A program made the translations under genes and the position numbers. The notes under the pieces were generated by a model. The model was not told where the DNA came from, did no database searches, and worked only from the letters and a program-made list of their open reading frames with translations. From NCBI GenBank assembly GCA_964365025.1, contig CAYIOJ010000001.1, positions 43,428-107,427 of the forward strand: DNA of 64,000 bases. The letters run 5' to 3'. Of the stretch, positions 26,342-35,743 are shown one piece after another. Origin of the DNA: UBA10003 sp964365025 (GTDB lineage Bacteria; Patescibacteriota; Patescibacteriia; Magasanikbacterales; UBA10003). Position 1 is the stretch's first letter. Each line of letters starts with the position of its first letter.

Positions 26342-26971
26342 TTAAACAAGATTATTAAGCGGGCCGCCGCCATTTCTTTCATTGGTGGTGATAAATTGAT
26401 TTCTATAAAAAACAATCTGCTCCAAAATGCAATCGCAAATAAGCAAATGAGTGGATTCAACTTTATTAAAATGCTTGCTCGCCACGTGAAAATTAAGATT
26501 ACCGACTTTGCGCAAACGATTGGTCGGTTCAAAACCGGAAAAAGTAATAATATGACAACCGCAACGACGCGCTTCTTCTGTTGCCAAGACAATATTTTCG
26601 GAATTTCCTGACGAACTTATGGCCACTAAAACATCACCGGCATCGGCAAACATATTGATTGGTCTAGCGAAGACATGGCTGTAACCAAAATCATTACTAA
26701 CGCAAGTCAAAAGCGCGTCGTCGCTAAAACTAACGCCTCTAACTTTTCCGGTAAACCAAAAATCCAAGGCCTTGTGATTAGCCACCGCGGCGCTGCCGCC
26801 ATTGCCGATAAAAATCACCTTTTTCCCTTTGGAATTGGAAGAAATTATTAAATCGGTGGCCTCGCGAATACCCAGACGAAAATCCATGGTTTGGCTGTTC
26901 AAGTCAGTAACTTGAGTGCCTAAAAATAAATCATGAATGTTCTGTATGTAATTATGCACTAATTCATCCAT
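26342..26971 (-). CDS. gmhA: GmhA-like phosphoheptose isomerase (SIS domain)
   Basis: The protein of 209 residues has the SIS features IGNGGSAAVANH, SSSGNSENIV and a late KVESTHLLICD segment that matches the Gln/Glu...His zinc-site region of GmhA. GmhA converts sedoheptulose 7-phosphate to D-glycero-D-manno-heptose 7-phosphate, the first step to activated heptose. Length is close to the family norm of about 190-200. It is cotranscribed with the kinase/nucleotidyltransferase fusion (12 bp gap) and the phosphatase (8 bp gap), giving a full heptose activation set. Confidence 0.85.
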   Translation of the reverse strand: MDELVHNYIQNIHDLFLGTQVTDLNSQTMDFRLGIREATDLIISSNSKGKKVIFIGNGGSAAVANHKALDFWFTGKVRGVSFSDDALLTCVSNDFGYSHVFARPINMFADAGDVLVAISSSGNSENIVLATEEARRCGCHIITFSGFEPTNRLRKVGNLNFHVASKHFNKVESTHLLICDCILEQIVFYRNQFITTNERNGGGPLNNLV

Positions 26972-26983
26972 ACTAGATAAAAA

Positions 26984-28507
26984 TTATTTTAACAAAGCGC
27001 CGATCGATTTTAAAAATATTGAAGCGTCAATTGCCGATTTGTTGCCAACTATCTGCACTTTAAAAGCGCCGGCCAAATTACCGATAAAACCAACTAAATC
27101 CATGGGGAACCCGGCGGCTACGCAAGGCGAAGTAACGGCTAGAAAAGCATCACCGGCGCCAATACGATCTACCACTTTATTTGATAGCACCGGCGCGTAA
27201 GAAAATCCTTCACGGGCGCAATAAGACATCGAACCGCGGTGACCCAAGGTAACAATCGCCTTTTCCGTTTGCGATTTGGCCACCACTTCTTTAATTAAAT
27301 CTTCGACCGGCGAAAATTTTTGATGAGTCGCCAATCTAAGCTCCTGCACATCAAGGCAGATATAATCGGCGCGCGGATATTTGGTAATTAAATTGAATCC
27401 ATAATTAGCGCTGTTAGTTTGAGTGTTAACTGCCAAAAATTTGGCTTTTTGACATATTAAGTCAATTAAATCCTGATCAAGGAAACCGTGCGCATAATCC
27501 AATACTATCACTAAATCATATTCAGGAACAGCGTTGGACAAATAATTTTTAATCTGGTCGCGCACCGCCGGTGGCAAACTGCTATCGTCAAAATAATAAA
27601 TTTCAAATAATTTATTCAAAAAGGCCGCATCCACAAATCGCCGCTTAACAATACTGCATGTATCGTCGCGGTAAAAAAATTTAGTACCGATGTTTGGCTT
27701 CAAACTTCTGGCGATAAAATCGATTTTAGAATCCTTGCTGCCAAGACAAGTAACCAAATGAACATCGTCGCAAAAACCGGCCAAATGATTAACTAGAGCC
27801 AAAGCGCCACCGGCGTAAGCCTCTTCATTGAGGTATTTCATCACCACCAAATTCTCTTTGCCGGCTTTGCCCAAGGGCGAACAAAAATGATATTCATCAA
27901 TCACCGCTTCGCCAACCACCAAAACTTTCATTTTTTTCAATTGCTGGAATCTTTGTTTAATTTCGTCAATGGAATACTTTTCTTTTATTTTCTGTAAAAA
28001 AACGCGCACCGGTTCCGGATATATATTAAAATGGCTGTTAAGCAAATTGGAAGAACTGAAAGTAATTTCTTCGGTAAAATAAATTTCTCCGCCGACTGAT
28101 TTTATTGCTTCATTTTCTTTGTATAAGCCCCTGGTCGGATCATTGAGACCAACGCGATATTCGCGGTCTTTGACGTAAAAATTCGGTTTTAATTTCTTGA
28201 TGGCCTCTACCGCGTTGGGCCACTGATTTATAGCGATGTAATCCACACAGGCCAAAGAAGCAATGGTCTCGGCGCGCAAATCCGCGGTAAAAACCGGGCG
28301 TCCCGGTCCTTTATTCACATATTGATCCTGGGTGATAGTCACCACCAAAACATCAGCTGCTTTTTTAGCCGCTTCCAAATGCTTAATATGTCCCAAATGC
28401 ATTAAATCAAAAACACCGTGGCAATGGGCAACGGTTTTGCCTTCGGCCTTTAAATTCTGGATAACTTCCGCCAGCTCATCCAAAGTTTTAATCTTGCTGT
28501 TGACCAT
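26984..28507 (-). CDS. HldE-like fusion in reversed order: nucleotidyltransferase then PfkB kinase
   Basis: The N-terminal ~150 residues are a nucleotidyltransferase with HLGH (HxGH) and a GRPVFTADLRAE segment; residues ~190-507 are a PfkB sugar kinase ending with GAGDAF, whose Asp is the catalytic base. In E. coli HldE the kinase comes first and the nucleotidyltransferase second, so the order is swapped. The pair would make heptose 1,7-bisphosphate and later ADP-heptose. Two ATGs are possible (28519 and 28507); with the promoter start near 28527 the second leaves a 20 nt leader and is preferred. No ADP-heptose epimerase (HldD) is recognised, so the product may stay in the D,D form. Confidence 0.82.
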   Translation of the reverse strand: MVNSKIKTLDELAEVIQNLKAEGKTVAHCHGVFDLMHLGHIKHLEAAKKAADVLVVTITQDQYVNKGPGRPVFTADLRAETIASLACVDYIAINQWPNAVEAIKKLKPNFYVKDREYRVGLNDPTRGLYKENEAIKSVGGEIYFTEEITFSSSNLLNSHFNIYPEPVRVFLQKIKEKYSIDEIKQRFQQLKKMKVLVVGEAVIDEYHFCSPLGKAGKENLVVMKYLNEEAYAGGALALVNHLAGFCDDVHLVTCLGSKDSKIDFIARSLKPNIGTKFFYRDDTCSIVKRRFVDAAFLNKLFEIYYFDDSSLPPAVRDQIKNYLSNAVPEYDLVIVLDYAHGFLDQDLIDLICQKAKFLAVNTQTNSANYGFNLITKYPRADYICLDVQELRLATHQKFSPVEDLIKEVVAKSQTEKAIVTLGHRGSMSYCAREGFSYAPVLSNKVVDRIGAGDAFLAVTSPCVAAGFPMDLVGFIGNLAGAFKVQIVGNKSAIDASIFLKSIGALLK

Positions 28508-28533
28508 AATGAGTAACATCTACGAATAAACTG

Positions 28534-28562
28534 ATATTAGCAAATTCACCTCTGCCGGTCAA
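28534..28562 (-). promoter_or_regulatory. Sigma-70-type promoter of the heptose operon
   Basis: TTGACC (28557-28562) and TAATAT (28534-28539) are 17 bp apart on the minus strand, in a 47 bp gap between genes. The expected start near 28527 leaves a very short leader. A CCTCT/AGAGG stem overlaps the -35 but has no T-tract, so read-through from the upstream operon is possible. Confidence 0.65.
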
Positions 28563-28566
28563 GAGG

Positions 28567-31119
28567 CTATTTGGAGTTAAAGAATAGTCTTATCAAAGAT
28601 AAATAGCTTTGTTGCCACAAGCTGGGATAATAAAATTCAATCTCGTTTTTACCCGGAGGAACTAAAACCGCCTGATAAACATAATTAGCGGAATATAATG
28701 GCGCCGGTTGGCCATTTACCTTTGCCCGCCAAAACGGCTCTTTGGTCTCGCTAAAAACCAACCAACGATAATTCTTAGTATCTGTACCCAATTTTAGATA
28801 ACCATTGGCATATTCTTTCATATCAATTTTATCTTTCTCGTAAAACTTGCTGACCGAACTTAGAGCCAAATCACTATAGCTGGAAGCCTCAATTAATGTC
28901 AACTTCTGAAAATCATCAATTTTTTTAAATTCTTCAAAAACCGCTTCGTCACCCTTGGCTTCGGTCAACTTTACTTCTTTGGCAAAATACCATCTTGGTT
29001 GAAAAAATGGATTTTCATAAACATATATGGGCACTCGATTGTCCAGCGTCCAACTGGTAAAAATTGGCTGGCCGCGTTGGGGTAATTCAAAAAGCGATGT
29101 GACATATTTAACATTTAACATGCCTAAAAATTTCCAACTGGAAGTGGTGGAAAATTCATTTAAGAATTCGGAAAAAGGCATGTCCTGAAGTTTAATATCC
29201 TTAAACTCCGGTTGGCGCCGCGCCAAAGTTCGGACTTTGGGCCAACGTCCCCAGACCAACGGCTCGCCATTAAAAACCGCGTCAAAATCATACATAATGG
29301 TACGATTATGCGAGACCAACTCTCTTCTAAACCAATGTTGATTTTGAAAATCCTGGAAATTAATATCCCGATATTTGTCTGCCAATTCGGCAAAATATTG
29401 GTCTGGCGTATAGACAAATAAACGATATGGCGTTAAATTTGATTGTCCCGAATACAGCGGCAATTTGGTGGAAGAATAATCATTTATAGAATGTAAAAAT
29501 TTGGCGGTTTCCGGCAATTCGGTAAAATAACGCTTCTCCGGACCGGTCACCTTGCCGCTCCATGGCAAAACCAAACCAAGAATAATCATTATTAAAACTG
29601 CCGTTTGTAACTTCTGCTGGCGTGTTTTAAACCAGGGAAAACAACCGAGGGTTAATACCACCGCCGACACAATCCACAAAATCAACATCAATAATACTTT
29701 GTCGTTTTTAAAAGAAAGCTCATCAACAAGCGAGCCAGCCATTTGAGAAACAATAAACTTATAATAATCCGGCGACCGTGGCAAAGAATGAGTGGCGGCC
29801 GCGCTATAACGCCCGCTACCGTATTGAATCAACCGTGTCTTTACTTCTATGTTATAGACAGTCAAAAAGACAGTCACTCCCAAAAACAAAGCCAAAAAGA
29901 ACCACATTGGAACAAGAAAAAAAATACTTCGCCGACTTTGCCAAAATTTCTTTAAAGCGTCAACACCAAACCCAGCCAACAAGGCCAAAGCAAAAACAGT
30001 TATAAACGACCATTTAAATTGCCACCGAAATTTTTCCATCAGCGGCAGTTTATGAACCAGCCAATAAACCGGCGAATTTGTAATGCTCACCAAAAGTGTA
30101 AACAAACCCAAACCGCCAAAGAATTTCGCGTAAGGACTTTTTAAGCCACCAAAAAATATAGCAACCAATATCAAAAGCAAAGACATGACGCCGACAAACA
30201 AATCATAACTAACGCCCATTTGTATTGGTAAAAGCTGGCCATAAAAAACCTCAATATGCGGATTGAACATTTGGATCAAATGAGCCAGGCCTGTCCCATA
30301 ATTATTGTCGCCCACATCTAACGAGCCGGTTCGTGTAGACAAACTGATAAAATAAAAAACCGGCAACAGCCAAGGCAATAAGACTAAAAAAGCGGAAAAA
30401 AAAGCTAAACCAACGGTAAAAATTTTTAAAGCAACTTCTTTCCATTTGAGCCGATGCGCAAAACAAAGGAAAATAAAAAAGAAACTTAAACAAAATAAAA
30501 AATAGATTGGTAACTCCGGCGAGCCGCCAATAAAGGAATACGCTGTCAATAAAAATAAAATGAAATACCATTTTTTTTGACCATTAAAAATCTTTAAAAG
30601 AGATAAAAAAAGCAACGGTATAACCGGGTAAAGTGTGGCCCAAACGGTTAATTCCGTGTATTTTACGACAATCCCGCTAAAACAGAAAGTCAGAGCGGAA
30701 ACCAAAGAAGCTGAGCGAGACATCTGTAAGTTTCTTGCTAACCAATAAATTGAGGCCCCGCCCAAAAACAACAAAATAATATTCAGCCAGTGAAAAGCTA
30801 AAAAAACCGGCAAATATTTAAAAACCAACAAAAAAATAGGATTTAAAAAACCATTCCCGGTTAAAGTGCTGGGATAGCCGGAATCAAATTGCGCCCACCA
30901 ATTGGGCAATATGCCCAAATTAGCAATAAAATATTTTATACCGTAAGAAAAAAATAATTGAATATGCCCAACTCCGTCGCCTCGAAAAGATACTTGACCA
31001 ATCAAAATCGGCCAGTACACAAAGGCGAGGCTAATCAACAACAAAATCAAAGCTAAAACAGTTCTAAACCATTCCAACCTAAACGCTTTTCCTAAAAATT
31101 TGGTGACAAAAGGCAACAT
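28567..31119 (-). CDS. YfhO-family large membrane protein
   Basis: The 850-residue protein has one N-terminal helix, a large first outside loop (FRGDGVGHIQLF, PNWWAQFDSGYPS, FLNPIF), about eleven more helices to residue ~520, and an extracytoplasmic C-terminal part rich in Tyr and Trp. This is the layout of YfhO proteins, GT-C-fold enzymes involved in adding sugars from polyprenyl-phosphate donors to cell-wall polymers. It is the last gene of the region 4 operon. The acceptor is likely a surface glycan or wall polymer, by inference. Confidence 0.8.
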   Translation of the reverse strand: MLPFVTKFLGKAFRLEWFRTVLALILLLISLAFVYWPILIGQVSFRGDGVGHIQLFFSYGIKYFIANLGILPNWWAQFDSGYPSTLTGNGFLNPIFLLVFKYLPVFLAFHWLNIILLFLGGASIYWLARNLQMSRSASLVSALTFCFSGIVVKYTELTVWATLYPVIPLLFLSLLKIFNGQKKWYFILFLLTAYSFIGGSPELPIYFLFCLSFFFIFLCFAHRLKWKEVALKIFTVGLAFFSAFLVLLPWLLPVFYFISLSTRTGSLDVGDNNYGTGLAHLIQMFNPHIEVFYGQLLPIQMGVSYDLFVGVMSLLLILVAIFFGGLKSPYAKFFGGLGLFTLLVSITNSPVYWLVHKLPLMEKFRWQFKWSFITVFALALLAGFGVDALKKFWQSRRSIFFLVPMWFFLALFLGVTVFLTVYNIEVKTRLIQYGSGRYSAAATHSLPRSPDYYKFIVSQMAGSLVDELSFKNDKVLLMLILWIVSAVVLTLGCFPWFKTRQQKLQTAVLIMIILGLVLPWSGKVTGPEKRYFTELPETAKFLHSINDYSSTKLPLYSGQSNLTPYRLFVYTPDQYFAELADKYRDINFQDFQNQHWFRRELVSHNRTIMYDFDAVFNGEPLVWGRWPKVRTLARRQPEFKDIKLQDMPFSEFLNEFSTTSSWKFLGMLNVKYVTSLFELPQRGQPIFTSWTLDNRVPIYVYENPFFQPRWYFAKEVKLTEAKGDEAVFEEFKKIDDFQKLTLIEASSYSDLALSSVSKFYEKDKIDMKEYANGYLKLGTDTKNYRWLVFSETKEPFWRAKVNGQPAPLYSANYVYQAVLVPPGKNEIEFYYPSLWQQSYLSLIRLFFNSK

Positions 31120-31131
31120 AACAATGTTTAA

Positions 31132-32115
31132 TTAAGATAAATTTTTAAACCACTCATTAGTGGCCTCGGCAATCGTCGCCGGCGTCCAAACCGGCGCCTG
31201 TTGCCAATAATCAATATCATCCAACAAAATCTTGATTCCCTCCTCCAAACTTACCTGTGGCTTCCAGCCAAGCATTTTTATAATTTTGTTGATATCGGCG
31301 TGCGTGCAATCCGGTTCACCTGGACGTTTGGGAATATGAACGACTTCACCGACTAGCAAATTAACAATTTCGTTAATGCTGCGAGGATGGCCGGTGCCAA
31401 CATTAAATGCTTCACCGGTTATATCTGATTCCGCGGCCTTAATAAAGGCCTTGGCCACATCGGTGACAAAGGTAAAATCGCGGGCCTGACTGCCGTCGCC
31501 CACCACTGTAAAAGGATGCCCGTGTATTTTTTGTGCCAAAAAAACACCAAAGACAGCGCCGTAAGTGCCGGAAGTTCGTGAACGCGGTCCGTAAACATTA
31601 AAAAGACGCATGGCCACTAATGGCATTTTATAAACCTTTGACCAGTGTAACGCACTCTGCTCGCCCAGCCATTTAGTCAAAGCGTAAGGATATTGCGGCC
31701 GAATTTCTGCCGTTTCCGCTGTCGGATAATAATCCGGAATGCCATAACAAGAAGACGAAGCGGTGTAAATGAAACGTTTGACATTAGCCAAACGAGAGGC
31801 CTCCAAAACCATGGCTGTGCCATTGACATTGGAATCAAAATATTTTATAGGCTCAGTAATTGATGGAACAATATCAGCCAAAGCGGCCAAGTGAAATACC
31901 CAATCAATGCCTTCAAAATACTGCTTAATTTTTTCTAAATTAGTTATATCAATTTGAACCAATCTTAAATCGTTATTGCCTCTAAGATGGGTCAAATTTT
32001 CCTGGCGGCCTGTAGAAAAATTATCCAAAACTATTACTGAATGGCCGTCAGCTAGGAGTTGGGTAACTAGATGGCTGCCAATAAAACCGGCACCACCTGT
32101 AACCAAAGTTCTCAT
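31132..32115 (-). CDS. NAD-dependent sugar epimerase/dehydratase (extended SDR)
   Basis: The 327-residue protein has VTGGAGFIGSHL at the start, SSSCYG (~120-125) and Tyr144/Lys148 (YALTK), so the catalytic set is complete. The closing segment (QAPVWTPATIAEAT) and the wider pattern recall UDP-glucose/UDP-GlcNAc 4-epimerase relatives in glycan loci. It could also supply the heptose epimerase step that is otherwise missing, but no HldD-specific motif is seen. The start overlaps the glycosyltransferase stop by 4 bp, indicating coupled translation. Confidence 0.82.
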   Translation of the reverse strand: MRTLVTGGAGFIGSHLVTQLLADGHSVIVLDNFSTGRQENLTHLRGNNDLRLVQIDITNLEKIKQYFEGIDWVFHLAALADIVPSITEPIKYFDSNVNGTAMVLEASRLANVKRFIYTASSSCYGIPDYYPTAETAEIRPQYPYALTKWLGEQSALHWSKVYKMPLVAMRLFNVYGPRSRTSGTYGAVFGVFLAQKIHGHPFTVVGDGSQARDFTFVTDVAKAFIKAAESDITGEAFNVGTGHPRSINEIVNLLVGEVVHIPKRPGEPDCTHADINKIIKMLGWKPQVSLEEGIKILLDDIDYWQQAPVWTPATIAEATNEWFKNLS

Positions 32116-33215
32116 ATAATAAAATCTTTAATTTTTTTAACTCGGCTATTCCAACTGTAATCAGCAGAAGCCGTCTGACTGTTTTTTGCTATTTTATCAG
32201 CTAACTCTTTATTTTTCAATACCACCTCAATGCCACGGGCTAAATCAGCCGGATCGTCCGGCCGAACCAAGACGGCATTTTGCTCATTTAAAATTTCTCT
32301 AATTGACGGTAAATCCGAGGCGACAATGGGAACGCCGGAGGCCATATATTCAAATAATTTCATCGGCGAAGTGTAATGACTGGAAATTTTTTCCGCGGCG
32401 CTGTTGGGCAAAACTAGAACATCAGCGGCTTTAAGCCAATAAGGAATTTCGGCGTGAGGACGATGGCCGATGATCTGGATATTAGATATTGAATATTGGG
32501 TATCGGCTCTAAACGACTTTAAATCTTCTTTTGTTCCGCCGACAAACACAAATGAAATATCTTGAAAATTACGCGCTGCTTGAAGCAAGATGCGCACTCC
32601 TTTCCATTTATAAAGATGTCCGGTATAAAGAACAATATTTTTATTAAGCGGCAAACTAAACTTTTTGCGACAATATTCTTTGGTTTCTTTGATATCAAAT
32701 TTTTTTACATCTACACCATCAGCCGCCACAGATATCCGATTTTCCAACAAATTTGCCTCTTTGACTAATCTGGCTTTTAAAAATGAAGTTAGAACAATAA
32801 TTTTTTGTGCTTTTCGATATATAAAACCATACAATCGGTCCGGTAAAGAATGAACCTCGACAATGGCCTTGCTAAAAAACAAAAACGCGGCAATTTCGCG
32901 AGTATATAAAATATCATAATGCCTGAACCAAAGATAAAATTTGGCCGCTAATAAAAATGTTATTGATTCAATCCAAAAACCAAAAATACCAAATTTTAAA
33001 AAAATCAAATCTAAGCATGGTAATCTTTTAATTTTAAATACTGGCGCAATGCCATAATATCCAAACGGATCGTCTTTAATATAATTCAACCGCCGCGGCA
33101 CCACCAGTTCAACTTCTAGTCCGCTTTTACTAAAGGCCTGACACATTTCCATTATCTGTAAACCATGGGCCTTTTCGGTGGGCAGACGAACATTGGCAAT
33201 ATAAACCATTTTCAT
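32112..33215 (-). CDS. Family 4 (GT-B) glycosyltransferase
   Basis: This 367-residue GT-B protein has an N-terminal acceptor domain with a hydrophobic stretch at ~80-105 and a C-terminal nucleotide-binding domain with VLYTGHLYKWKG, VLVLPNSAA and the ExxxxxE-type segment SPMKLFEYMASGVPIVA. It would use an NDP-sugar on the cytoplasmic side to extend a lipid-linked glycan. It overlaps both neighbours by 4 bp. Donor and acceptor cannot be told from sequence. Confidence 0.87.
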   Translation of the reverse strand: MKMVYIANVRLPTEKAHGLQIMEMCQAFSKSGLEVELVVPRRLNYIKDDPFGYYGIAPVFKIKRLPCLDLIFLKFGIFGFWIESITFLLAAKFYLWFRHYDILYTREIAAFLFFSKAIVEVHSLPDRLYGFIYRKAQKIIVLTSFLKARLVKEANLLENRISVAADGVDVKKFDIKETKEYCRKKFSLPLNKNIVLYTGHLYKWKGVRILLQAARNFQDISFVFVGGTKEDLKSFRADTQYSISNIQIIGHRPHAEIPYWLKAADVLVLPNSAAEKISSHYTSPMKLFEYMASGVPIVASDLPSIREILNEQNAVLVRPDDPADLARGIEVVLKNKELADKIAKNSQTASADYSWNSRVKKIKDFII

Positions 33216-33877
33216 AATTTAGTCGCGACAAAAAATAAACCAAGAGCAAATTTTTCTTTTAACAAAGTAGGACGGACTCTAAATAAAAAATTGTCTAAAA
33301 AATATGCCAGTGGACACAAAAACATTTTTATGACACGGGGCAACGCCAACTCTAGCTGTGAAAAGGCCGAAATAAAAGGACCTTTTCCCAAAATTCTGAT
33401 TTGTGGACAATTTAATCCATTTTCTATAAAAATTTTCTTAAGTGCCTCACTAGTATATCTGAAATAATCGTGTGGATCCGGATGATAACCCACCAAAAAA
33501 GGAACAGCGCCAAAAATTTTGCCATCCTTTTTAAGCGTCCGAACAACCTCTTGAAGCAAATGATTATAATTGTAAATATGTTCGAGCAAATTAAACATCA
33601 ACGCTTGATCAATACTCTGTGATTCATAAGGCAACGAATCTTTTTCAAAATCAAACGCAACGCTACTATTGGCGTGAGAAACGGAACATAAATCTAAAAA
33701 ATCAATTTTAACCGAATCGGTCTTATTAAAAAATCGGTGATAACTTGCCTTATTGCTCCCACTGCCTAAATCTAAAACACGGCCATGGAGTTGAAGTTTT
33801 CCGCAAGCCTCATTCATCATTGTTCTATAAACATCTTTTCCACACCACGCTTCTCGCCAATAAATAAAAAAATTCAT
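33212..33877 (-). CDS. Class I SAM-dependent methyltransferase
   Basis: The 221 residues contain the SAM motif VLDLGSGSN, an acidic second strand, and the NLLEHIYNYN segment common in Methyltransf_11 proteins. No zinc ribbon or extra domain is present. The gene lies between an asparagine synthase-like amidotransferase gene and a glycosyltransferase gene, so it probably methylates a glycan unit. A start codon at 33875-33877 leaves a 4 bp gap to the upstream stop. Confidence 0.8.
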   Translation of the reverse strand: MNFFIYWREAWCGKDVYRTMMNEACGKLQLHGRVLDLGSGSNKASYHRFFNKTDSVKIDFLDLCSVSHANSSVAFDFEKDSLPYESQSIDQALMFNLLEHIYNYNHLLQEVVRTLKKDGKIFGAVPFLVGYHPDPHDYFRYTSEALKKIFIENGLNCPQIRILGKGPFISAFSQLELALPRVIKMFLCPLAYFLDNFLFRVRPTLLKEKFALGLFFVATKL

Positions 33878-33881
33878 AAAA

Positions 33882-35741
33882 TTACTTAATAAATTTTTTA
33901 TACCACAATCGCCACATCACCACTGCCCAAATTATATTCAAATTATATTCGCTTCCATCCAGATGGCGATCCCATATTTGTTTTAATCCAATCGAATTTA
34001 AGAATAGGTCTCTTTGGTCAATAGAAAATAAAATTTCCTCAACAGGTTTTCTTAAGCCCCCGCGCAACCATTTAGCCATGGGTGTAAACCAACCACGTTT
34101 TTTCTGATTAAGCACATGGGGTGGCAAATATGGCCTTATCGCTTCACGCCAAATGGCTTTACCTTGAAAGTCGCCGGGTTTATTCTTTAAAATATTTATT
34201 TTCCAACTGGTAGGGATTTTGGTGGACAATTCAACCAAACGATAATCCAAAATTGGTACCCGTTCCTCAAGTCCGTAAGCCATAGTCATCTTGTCCGTTC
34301 GCAAAAGAGATTCATCTACCAGCCAACTCTGGCGGTCAAGATTCATAAATTGTTTTTCAAAATCATCCGTCGGTCGCATCCCGTTAAAATATCTTTCATT
34401 AATATGCTGTAAAGCTAAATCCGGCTTGTAAACACCTTCATTTAAAACTCGCTTTAAAAGACCATTTTTCTGGGCGAGAAAAGCCACCACTCTTTCCGCG
34501 CCTGGAGACAAATTTAATTTTTCTATCAATCCACCCTTACTCGCCGCTCCCAGTCCACACTTAACCAGATATTGCAACGCGGCCGGCATCTTCTGAAAAA
34601 TAGAGGTAATATAACTATAATAATACCGCGGATAACCGCCGAACAACTCATCTCCCCCATCGCCGCCCAAAACCACCGCCACCTTTTCTTTAGCCACTTT
34701 AGAAAGCAAAAAAATCGCCGCCGCGGTGGGGTTAAAATTGGGTTCATCAAGATGCCAGACAATTTTTTCTAAATTATTTTTTATGTCATCCGTACCAATT
34801 GACAACTCGTGATGCTCGGTAGAATAAAATTCAGCCGTTTCCCTAGCCAGCAGAAAATCGGCATTAAATTTTTCCGGGTCTTGGCTGTCTTTAAATCCGA
34901 CTGAAAAGGTCTTCACCTTGCCCTGATGGAACTCACTTACTGCCCCCAAGACAGCCGTGGAATCAAGCCCACCACTCAAATAAACTCCCACCGGCCGATC
35001 AGAAACTAGTTGCCGTTGCACGCTGTTTCTAAATAAATCTTTGATCTGAAATTTAGTGTCATCAAACGAAGTCAAATTGGAAAAATCACTCACTTCCCAA
35101 TACTTTTTAATATCTAATTCGTTATTTTTACGTAAAACAGCGTAGCTGGCGGCCGGAATTTTTTTAATTGCAACAAACGGTGTGCGTGGCTCGGGAATAT
35201 AAAGCAACTGAAAATATAAATTAAAAGAGTCCTCGTCCACTTCTCGCGAAACATTATGAGCTAAAATTCCTTTTATTTCCGAAGAAAAAATGAAACGACT
35301 ACCATCATAATAATAATATAACGGCTTAATACCCATCCGATCTCTGGCTAAAAACAACTCTTGGTTGCGCGTGTCCCAAATGGCAAACGCAAAAATACCA
35401 TTAAACTTTTTGACACACTCTTTACCATGCTCTAAATATGAATAAAGCATAACTTCCGTATCGCTCTCTGATTGAAATTTATATTTTTTTTCTAATTCTT
35501 TTTTTAACTCCTTAAAATTATAAATTTCTCCGTTAAAAACTATGGCAACTTGCCTCTTGATGTCCCACATTGGCTGGCTGGCTCTAGGCGACAAATCGAT
35601 GATTGAAAGACGATTGTGACCCAAAGAAATATTTTCACCCAACCAAAAATCAGTCTCATCCGGACCACGATGTCGCGTCAGCTGGTTCATCTTTACAATC
35701 AATTCCTGGTTTTTAAAATTAAATCCATTAATACCGCACAT
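33882..35741 (-). CDS. asnB: Asparagine synthase (glutamine-hydrolysing)-type amidotransferase
   Basis: The protein of 619 residues starts MCGI, so Cys2 is the N-terminal nucleophile of the glutaminase domain (~1-210). The synthetase domain carries SGGLDS, the pyrophosphate loop, at about 254-259 and LGGDGGDELFGGYPR. Asparagine synthase B makes asparagine from aspartate and glutamine, and relatives in O-antigen clusters amidate uronic acids. Its place inside a glycosyltransferase operon favours glycan amidation, but the sequence does not distinguish the two. The UDP-glucuronate decarboxylase gene in the same operon shows that uronates are available. Confidence 0.88.
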   Translation of the reverse strand: MCGINGFNFKNQELIVKMNQLTRHRGPDETDFWLGENISLGHNRLSIIDLSPRASQPMWDIKRQVAIVFNGEIYNFKELKKELEKKYKFQSESDTEVMLYSYLEHGKECVKKFNGIFAFAIWDTRNQELFLARDRMGIKPLYYYYDGSRFIFSSEIKGILAHNVSREVDEDSFNLYFQLLYIPEPRTPFVAIKKIPAASYAVLRKNNELDIKKYWEVSDFSNLTSFDDTKFQIKDLFRNSVQRQLVSDRPVGVYLSGGLDSTAVLGAVSEFHQGKVKTFSVGFKDSQDPEKFNADFLLARETAEFYSTEHHELSIGTDDIKNNLEKIVWHLDEPNFNPTAAAIFLLSKVAKEKVAVVLGGDGGDELFGGYPRYYYSYITSIFQKMPAALQYLVKCGLGAASKGGLIEKLNLSPGAERVVAFLAQKNGLLKRVLNEGVYKPDLALQHINERYFNGMRPTDDFEKQFMNLDRQSWLVDESLLRTDKMTMAYGLEERVPILDYRLVELSTKIPTSWKINILKNKPGDFQGKAIWREAIRPYLPPHVLNQKKRGWFTPMAKWLRGGLRKPVEEILFSIDQRDLFLNSIGLKQIWDRHLDGSEYNLNIIWAVVMWRLWYKKFIK

Positions 35742-35743
35742 AA

